From NCBI GenBank assembly GCA_008973525.1, contig WACJ01000188.1:186001-250000 (forward strand): a DNA stretch of 64,000 bases, written 5' to 3'. The notes beneath the pieces are model-generated. The model was given only the letters and a program-made list of their open reading frames with translations. It ran no database searches and had not been told where the DNA came from. Positions within the stretch are counted from its first letter, which is position 1. Each line of letters opens with the position of its first letter. Below, in pieces: positions 57,055 through 64,000 of this stretch. The position numbers and the translations under genes are program-made. Origin of the DNA: Stenopsyche tienmushanensis. Its lineage: Eukaryota; Arthropoda; Insecta; Trichoptera; Stenopsychidae.

Positions 57055-58330
57055 GTTTGTTTTTATTCATCCACTCCGTCTTCGCACGGCAGATCTTCTT
57101 CTTCGCTTTTCAATTTTCCCACACGCGCCAAAATTACAGACCGGGGCAAACCGGCCCACTCCCCCTTTACAATATCGCCGATATCTCTATCAAAATAGCT
57201 CATCCCCGAGCATTTTTATTATATTTAAATACGTGCACTTTTTTAAAGGACAGGGAGGAAAAATTATTCCCGTTTTAATGAGGGGTGCGATGGGATCATC
57301 GCAACAAGTGGCGTCGATTATGCGATTTAAATGCAGTTAGAAGTGATAAAAAGTCGCTCTTGGATACGTTCGGACTGTCTCAACGAAGAAAAATAATTTT
57401 CATGCTAATAGATATCTCCGAAAAATTTCTTAGGATGAGGTCTTCTCGCGATTTTGTTCGGTCTATCGTTGTCGATCCATTTAAATTGTCAATATCGATA
57501 TTTGCATTCAGAACCGCGACCCGAACGGATCCTTGTTGTCATACGGCCGCTCGCCGTTCGTAATCACCGTCGTCGTTTATGCATTAATTTATTGCAAAGA
57601 CTGTTCGGCTCGACGTGCGGCTGAATCTATCGAACACCCACAAGATCGTTTAAATTGTCAAATATAACCCTTCATTGAAAATAGTGTTATCGATGAAAAA
57701 ATTGCGTGCGAAATAAAGCAAAGTAAAAAATTTCCTATGAAAAATACATTTCCTTAACGACATTTTAATGTCGCAACGTATACGTCCACTGATGGATTAT
57801 CGGATTTCGAGAGGTGTACGTAATTACCCGTTCACAAATGAATTTTTTTTACTAGAGAGCCCGGATTCAAGATCTTTGTCCCTGCAAGAAGGCGTTCGAA
57901 GCGCTTAAAATTATATTTACTGAGAAGTGTCATCGTTCGATAGACGTCCAGGTCGCTTCTGAAAGCCTAAATCGCCAAATATAAACTTCAACAAAAACGA
58001 AATCACCAGTTGAATGAGTTTGTAGCTCTATGAACCACAATATAGAACTATTAGAGTGTGCCATATGAACGTTCGGAATTAGTAGTTGAGAATTAAAATA
58101 CCATAACTTTTATAAAATAATTTTATTTAATCATAATAATCTACATTAGCTTCAATAGCCTTTTTCCAATGAGAAATTCAATTTTTACAAAATCTGCACT
58201 TCTAGAATAAATATATTGTTGTCGTGGTTTCAGAACTTTTTACTTCTTAAATTGTGGATAAGATAAAATATCTTAATTTAAAATATTTAATTAGAAATAG
58301 TTATCTACAACCGAGTTATCCGCTTATCAA
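57055..58330 (+). other. start of TUSP-like intron 1
   Basis: Moderately GC-rich up to about 57640, then AT-rich. Open frames at 57285-57563 and nearby have no recognised relatives. Some of it may be regulatory. Confidence 0.35.
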
Positions 58331-58560
58331 GCTTTTTAGCTTATCCAATTGAAGCAAGATGACGAAAAATAGACATGACATTAACATCTAGTTCGCTAGT
58401 AAATACTCGAACTGTAACATGTGGATTAGTTTCCACTATGGCTTTTAAATCTTCATTATTAGCGACGGTTTTGGGTCTTCCTCGAGGCTCATTATCGAGA
58501 TTCATATTACCGAAATGAATCATTTTTGCATTTGAAATTTGAACTCATACAAAAATTCCA
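58330..58560 (-). mobile_element. mariner transposase remnant, N-terminal HTH
   Basis: The minus strand reads NMNLDNEPRGRPKTVANNED, LKAIVETNPHVTVRVFTSEL and SIFRHLASIG, then AKKLDKRI after a stop. This matches the mariner pattern LEDEPRSGRPxxxDxDxLKxxIExxPxxTxRExAxxLxVSxxTIxRHLxxIGKxKKLD. Inactive fragment. Confidence 0.85.
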
Positions 58561-58859
58561 TACATATTAAAAAAAAAACCAAATAAAACTAAAAGTATTT
58601 ATCAACCATTCCGAAATTCCGAATCTTCATATGGTACGATGTAATATCTACCCATTTATTTATTAAATTGTAACCGGGAGTAATTGATGGATAGTTTGTG
58701 ATAATTTTGAGCATAAAAAACCCCGGTTTAATCGTCAAAAAGGCATTTTGTATGCTTAGGGAGATGTGTAGAGAATCATCAATTAGGGAAGCTTAATGTA
58801 AGTTTGATCAATGGAAATATGAACGCAATTTTCGCTTTCATCCGTGCAAGGACGTCCAG

Positions 58860-59085
58860 AAATTAAATTGGAAATTAATGGCATCCTTCGCATTCAGCCG
58901 ATATGGCACCATTGAATTATTGTAAGTCTTCGGGATACTCCATCCGGAACAAAAGATATCGAAAATTTAAAGCACCGAGAAGGTCGAAAATTAATCAGTC
59001 TTTTGCTCGTTGTTGATGTAAAATTAAACAATAAGTATGATGAACTGTGACAATCTTTTTGCTATGAATTTTACATCGTAATTAT
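58860..59085 (+). mobile_element. mariner transposase remnant, C-terminal part
   Basis: The plus strand has WHPSHSADMAPLNYCK, a degenerate HPPYSPDLAPSDYHLF, followed after frame changes by KAPREGRKLISLL, YDELCQSFCYEF-type sequence of the mariner tail. It lies opposite to the fragment at 58330, so the two are separate insertions or a rearranged copy. Confidence 0.6.
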
Positions 59086-59089
59086 TTTT

Positions 59090-59900
59090 TTTGTTGTACA
59101 TAAAACGCTTTCAGCTGCGAACTTATGCATTAAAATTTCCTGAAAAATGATACCTTAATTCAGTTTCAAGCAACAGTCAGTTTTGTTTGTCTTTTACTTA
59201 ATGACTCCCATTTATCATCATTATTCTCTTCTCGCCCTCGTTGGTTGATTTTTTAAAGCTTTACGCGAAAAAGGTGTTTTTAAATAAAATTATAATTTAT
59301 ACAAAATCTTACTATTAAGTAATTAAAACGATGTCGATCGAAATGATGTCGAAAATATGTATTAATGTATTATAGATGGATATTTTAATAGACTTATTTA
59401 ATAATAATTTAGGATTGTTTTCATTATATTTTAGTATCACTATAATTAAGGATTCTGATTTCTCTATGATTTTCATTTCTCAAGAAATAAGAATTCTTGA
59501 TAAACAAATAATGTATGTAAAACATATACATATTTTTAATATGTAATTGAAATAAAACTATAAACAACTTGCCGAAAAAACAACCTATTCAACAAAAATC
59601 TCATTCTATTGAAACGTCCGCTTTGAAAGTACGCCTCTAAGGCGAACGTGCGCTTATCGCTTCTCTATTGCATTACCGTTACGTAATTTATGATACATGA
59701 CAAAAACATTAGGTTTTGCTCGTCATACTATCCTTTTTGTCGCGCGTCATATTATCCTTTTTGAAATAACTATCGCTTCAGGACTTATTTTATATAACCT
59801 AAAGTTTTAAGATTTTCAAAAAGAAGAAGGAAAAACTATCTAGATTTTGTAATTTAAACCTAAAAAAAAACTAGCTAAGAAAGCAGCATAAATTGACGGA
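59090..59900. other. TUSP-like intron DNA
   Basis: AT-rich. A short direct repeat CGTCATA(C/T)TATCCTTTTTG occurs at about 59722 and 59745. Nothing else recognised. Confidence 0.35.
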
Positions 59901-59924
59901 ATAGCCACAAGGTCTGTGTGTTCA

Positions 59925-60297
59925 CGCGGTCCACTTTTCGGACCACTGACATTATGAATGAACGCCTCGCGATTGGACGCCATAACCGAACCCGTTTAGA
60001 GAAAGATTACGAACTCTCATTACAAAACGAAGTTATCCGAAGAAGACTGATCGTATTGTTTAAATTTTATAATCTATCGAAAATATTGTTGTCTTTATTT
60101 AATGTGGGTTTATGCCTGCTATATATTATAAAAACCGACAGAGACAATCAGTGTTGATTCATGTAAAGTAGAATGGTCAAGCAAAATAAAAATCATGTGG
60201 CAGTTCTCGACTGGGTCGGTATTCTGCGTTTTGCGCCCCAAGCCCAGTTGCGCCCGTGGTGGGCGCCTGCTTTGCCACCCCCTTGTTACGGCCCTGG
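59925..60297 (-). mobile_element. 5' end of the hAT-like element, second copy
   Basis: Read on the minus strand it starts CAGGGCCGTAACAAGGGGG, runs through GCAAAACGCAGAATACCGAC, and reaches GGCGTCCAATCGCGAGGCGT and GGTCCGAAAAGTGGACCG, in the same order as 33427-33660 but with about 100 more bases in the middle. The plus-strand 79-codon frame over it is a shadow. Confidence 0.55.
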
Positions 60298-60539
60298 TAT
60301 TTACTTATAAGTATGCACATTTTTTGAAGTTTTTATCAGCATCGTTTAGACGCTGCTGAAGCTATTATTTTAAATTGTTTGTTTTTTGTTGAAAAATCGC
60401 CATAAATTTTGTCGCATGTAGGCAAAAATTTGAAGTTATCTTTTCCCTGTGTAAAAGATACTTAGGTCTTTTAAAATGCTTAACAAATTCATAGTTTCCA
60501 TCCGTACTATCCTTTCCTTTTAAATTTAGATAAGAATTC

Positions 60540-61050
60540 TGATTTCTCGAGAAATCAGAAATTTCGATTTAATTTCTCGAGAAAATTTGATTAAAAAAAT
60601 GTATGTCGACTTTCCAAGAAAACGAAATGAATATGTTCAGGATGTATCGTTCTTTTCTTAAAACAAAAATAAAACTAGTTAAAAAATAAAATAGTAAAAA
60701 AATATTTTATACAATTAAAATTGATTTCCAAAAATTTCTCGACAAATCAGAAAAATTCTTGATTTAGCATATTTCTCGAGAGATTCTCTAGAAATAGTTC
60801 TCGAGAAGAAACGCTAATTTTAGATTATCGCATATGCTAGTTACACCAAATTTACTTCTTTAGTCTCCTCCTTCAGCAAAAACTTTCGAATTTCTTCTTC
60901 TATAGAATTAGCAAGTTCTTCTATTAGATTAATTCAGTTTTGGAAGCAGTTATATTTGTATCAAAAATATTCATGCAAATTTTATTTTTTGCAATAAAAA
61001 TTTCTCGAGAAATATTTTTTTTAGATTTTGCCTATTTCTCGAGAAGAAAC
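60540..61050. repeat. cluster of TTTCTCGAGAAA palindromes
   Basis: Exact TTTCTCGAGAAA occurs at about 60543, 60572 and 61003, with close variants at about 60728, 60766, 60796 and 61033. The longer word CTCGAGAAGAAAC(A/G)CTAA is repeated at about 60799 and 61036. It sits in AT-rich intronic DNA with no coding potential. Confidence 0.6.
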
Positions 61051-61309
61051 ACTAAATACAACCTTTGCTCGATTCATAAACGATAAAAATATTTTTTTTG
61101 GCAAACTTAGTTCCAAAGCCTCAAAGCAATATAAAAGGGTGAAATCTTTAAATTGTGACCATGGAATAGTTCCACCCCCTTGTATTTCATCCAAAAATGA
61201 CATCCGAGCGCGAATTATCGGAGGAGGCCTTATAGTGAATATCTTCCATATAAAATACATCGACTTATAATAAAGCTCCGATGCGATAAATTGTTATTTT
61301 AGCTTAAAA

Positions 61310-61760
61310 AAAATAACACAAACCAATTGAATATGTAATATTGCGGACGTCGAATCCGCTCCGATTTTTTGTCTGCTATAAATCACAATTTTGCGGATAT
61401 ATTCGGCCCTTGCGTAATACGCCTTTATCATTTTTAATGCGTTTTCCATACCGAAGACGGCCCGTAAAGGTCACGAAACTCCAGTAATTTTAAAACGAAT
61501 TTTCGGTGCCATCAAACGACGGCCCGAGAATGGATTTAATCCTTCGATGCGGTATGATTTATTACGTATTAAAGAATAATTACATTCTTCTCGACGCAAG
61601 GATAACGCGACGAGACAGAGATGCGAGGATTTATCCTACCGAGAAATTATACTAATCCCTTCTATAATTGATTGCGAAAGATGCTGGAAGAATTCATTCA
61701 GGCCTTATCGAAATCAATCAAGGATTACGATGTCGATTATTTATTTTGAATATGAAAATG
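61310..61760. promoter_or_regulatory. compositionally distinct non-coding block in TUSP-like intron 1
   Basis: This block has more CpG and more balanced composition than its neighbours, no long frame and no transposon motif. It could be an intronic enhancer or conserved non-coding element; that is an inference from composition and position. Confidence 0.25.
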
Positions 61761-62007
61761 AAAGATGGCAGTAAATCATTTCTATCAATGTTAATGTCAT
61801 AGTGATCCTTATGACACTTTGCCTTCCATGTGTCATATACATGTGTCACCCTTTCAGCGCATTCAGCCTTCATACCACACCATTAATTACTAGTGGTTAA
61901 TGATTGTTCACACCTAGTGGGTCGTTTTTGACAAACAATATTAATAACGTCACTCAAAATCAAATTAATTGTATGCATTTATCTTAACAGCATTTATGAC
62001 TTCTTAT

Positions 62008-62050
62008 AATCAACCCTCCTATAGCGTCCACTTCATTTGCTGCGTCTTTA
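62008..62050. mobile_element. MITE end related to 14305 and 24520
   Basis: AATCAACCCTCCTATAGCGT followed by CCACTT matches the left end of the 14305 element; the right end is not found. Confidence 0.5.
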
Positions 62051-62184
62051 TTTAATGCAGATTACGTGGTTAGGATAGTATGAAGAGCAAGCATAATATG
62101 GCGTCAGGATAAATTTACTCGAAGTTTTGGATAAATCTATGACTAAATTATTAAGGTATGAAATATCGTCAGATAAACACCGTG

Positions 62185-62360
62185 TCATGTTTCACCCTAT
62201 AAAGACCGACCATCAAATCTAAGCCCTGTGGAATATTTATAGAAAATACTAAAAGACAATCTAGCAAAACATAAAAGTTCAACAAAAACGATTTACAAAA
62301 TGTTACAAAGTTTGCCAAAGAGAGTAAGGGCGACTATAAAAGTTATGCAAGGTCTTTCAA
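62185..62360 (+). mobile_element. Tc1-like transposase relic, C-terminal part
   Basis: The plus strand reads RPSNLSPVEYL, stop, KILKDNLAKHKSSTKTIYKM, LQSLPKRVRATIKVMQG. This is the SPDLNPIENLWxxLKRxLxK...LxxSxPxRxxxVIxxxG end of Tc1 transposases with the catalytic third acidic residue region degraded. Confidence 0.75.
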
Positions 62361-62839
62361 TAAGAACGCTCAATTTTTAAATATAAATAAAACAAGTTAT
62401 ATGTAAGATATTTACGCAATTTTTATTTTATTTGAAAGAATATTTATGGCATTAATCATAAAATAGTGTAGTGCTTGTTGATACGTATTCGGGAGTGCTA
62501 AATTTGTTGGATGGCGTCCGTTATGTTGACTTTGAGGGCATCAATTATTTGCGATTAGCTTGCCCTCAAAACGCTAGTGCAGAATGTCCATCATAGGCAT
62601 GCGCTGGTGTGGTACGTAGCGCCATTCTGTTGGAATCTTATCATATTATTTAGTATATATAGGCTATAAGAAATTATTATTCGTAGAAAGGTCAAATTCT
62701 TATGAATGACGAGAAATTGATAGCTTCAGATTTTCCCGTACACTCTCACGCACAGCAACGATGTTTTCAGCAGACTTTGCGTGTGAATTTAACCATCAAA
62801 CCCATCAGATTTTGAAAATAAAATTTGATAAGTTGCACA

Positions 62840-63534
62840 TAGGAAATCCAATCCCGAGCAAAAAGTTCCCTGAGTGTTTCGTCATTTAGTATTGGATCTG
62901 ATTTTGGAAGCCAGGCAACTTGCTCCTGAAAATGCACGTTCAGCCTCCACACTCGTTGAAAGCATCGTCATCAGACATTTAAATGCTAGTTCGAGTTGAT
63001 GACCGCGTGAGATCCAATTTTCGTATAAGACCATCAACGTGACTGATAAAATTCCGATTTCCCGACCAATTATTTATTTTCATCGCTGCAGATGAATACT
63101 CATATACTATAATACTTTGATGTGATTCTTAATTATATTACGGAGCAATACAAAAATTCTGAATCCCGTATCTATTATATTTCGTATCGATACTCCCATT
63201 ATTAGAGTCGAAATGTAGTAAATACATCACCGGAAGGGATAGGTTAATTGTAACAATTTGAAAAACATATATGTACTGTATCTATGTATATATAGATTAG
63301 ACAGTTACTGCTCCCAGGCGTCACCTAAGCTCGCCAATTAGTAGTTATGCCACTGTTTTCAAGCATCCAGATTTCGGCGGGAATGTCTCGATTTAGTAGC
63401 CTTCGTCGTGCTGGTGAGATGTACGATTTTTGTTAGATAAAAATTTCAATCCCGAATTTTTCGGAATTACGTTTACTAATCCCGGGATTCATTAGCACCT
63501 AAAACTGTCCGGGATCCCGGGATTGGATTTCCTA
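62840..63534 (-). mobile_element. non-autonomous hAT element, copy 2, with exact 8-bp target duplication
   Basis: A 695-base element starting TAGGAAATCCAATCCCG and ending with its inverted copy CGGGATTGGATTTCCTA. It is flanked by GTTGCACA on both sides (62832-62839 and 63535-63542), the 8-bp duplication typical of hAT. On the minus strand it keeps a broken piece of the transposase C-terminus (TSVEAERAFSGASCLASKIR). It is similar to copy 1 at 15867 in inverted orientation. The clean termini suggest a comparatively recent insertion. Confidence 0.88.
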
Positions 63535-63542
63535 GTTGCACA

Positions 63543-64000
63543 GTTGTTCAAGGCTATAATCTTCCATGATAGTTTGCCATATGCTACTAAATAATTTACA
63601 ATAAGTTTAACAGATGTTGCTTTAACAACATTGCAGCGTCTCAATTGAATGATTCCGTATGTTCGGAGTGTCTAATATATATTGTTTTCTTCCACAATAG
63701 CATAGTCTGATCTTGTCCTATAATCTATTTATGTATTAAAACTGCTAAAATCCTGTATTTCATGTGGTTACCTATAAGAAGTATAAATTTAGTGTAGCTT
63801 TCGGTTCTCGCTTATATAATATGAAGGGCCTGTATTGTTATGTTAATCGAGGGCTGGAGGAGATTTCAGCACGCCAGGGAGAATCGTGATTCATTTTCGT
63901 TGGCTGCTGAAAATTTCATTGTAACTATGTGAAAATTCATTGTGTAAGGAGGTCGTTCGTATGCTACTTTAGTAGCAAATATAATGAAAGGTTGTAGGTA
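63543..64000. other. right end of window, nothing recognised
   Basis: AT-rich DNA, presumably still TUSP-like intron 1. No exon or repeat supported. Confidence 0.35.

Noticed and set aside
56729..57070. Minus-strand frame with a poly-Thr run near the TUSP-like exon
   Set aside because: Explained by the (GGT)n microsatellite and by antisense of the recognised plus-strand exon.

Overview
The window is nuclear DNA from an insect; the order cannot be settled from sequence alone. It is AT-rich with a few sharply GC/CpG-rich islands. Genes have short GT-AG introns, and the ATP synthase beta protein is insect-like. The non-genic DNA is full of decayed arthropod-type transposons: mariner, Tc1, piggyBac, hAT, R1- and jockey-like LINEs, and MITEs.

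Layout. 0.8-2.3 kb: 5' part of a ZNF800-like zinc-finger gene (minus), starting in a CpG-rich patch. 3.5-8.7 kb: a very GC-rich island, then UQCC1, a cytochrome bc1 assembly chaperone (plus). 9.0-32.4 kb: five head-to-tail copies (A-E, all minus) of a secreted acid-sphingomyelinase-like phosphodiesterase with a saposin-B domain and a metallophosphoesterase domain. 35.2-38.0 kb: NMD3, the 60S ribosomal export adaptor (minus). 39.15-40.67 kb: intronless ATP synthase beta (plus). 41.3-46.4 kb: AGBL4/CCP6, a cytosolic carboxypeptidase that trims polyglutamate (minus). 47.3-54.6 kb: DNA polymerase theta, POLQ/mus308 (plus). 56.96-57.05 kb: first coding exon of a TULP4/TUSP-type tubby-like gene (plus), whose other exons lie beyond the window.

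The housekeeping genes are functionally unrelated neighbours. The lineage-specific part is the sphingomyelinase array. All five copies share one exon plan, keep the metal-binding motifs and mostly begin with a signal peptide, so they look like secreted or lysosomal enzymes that spread by tandem duplication. Copies B and C have introns swollen by transposons.

NMD3, sphingomyelinase C and E, and POLQ carry single-base reading-frame breaks, most of which read as one extra base. NMD3 is essential in model organisms, so residual assembly indels are the simplest explanation, and pseudogene calls should wait for read-level checks. The most notable amino-acid observation is a Glu-to-Gln change in AGBL4 at the position of the M14 peptidase catalytic glutamate. 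I found no clear undescribed multi-gene system; the sphingomyelinase array, the altered carboxypeptidase and the intron-dwelling TTAA-flanked MITE family are the best leads.
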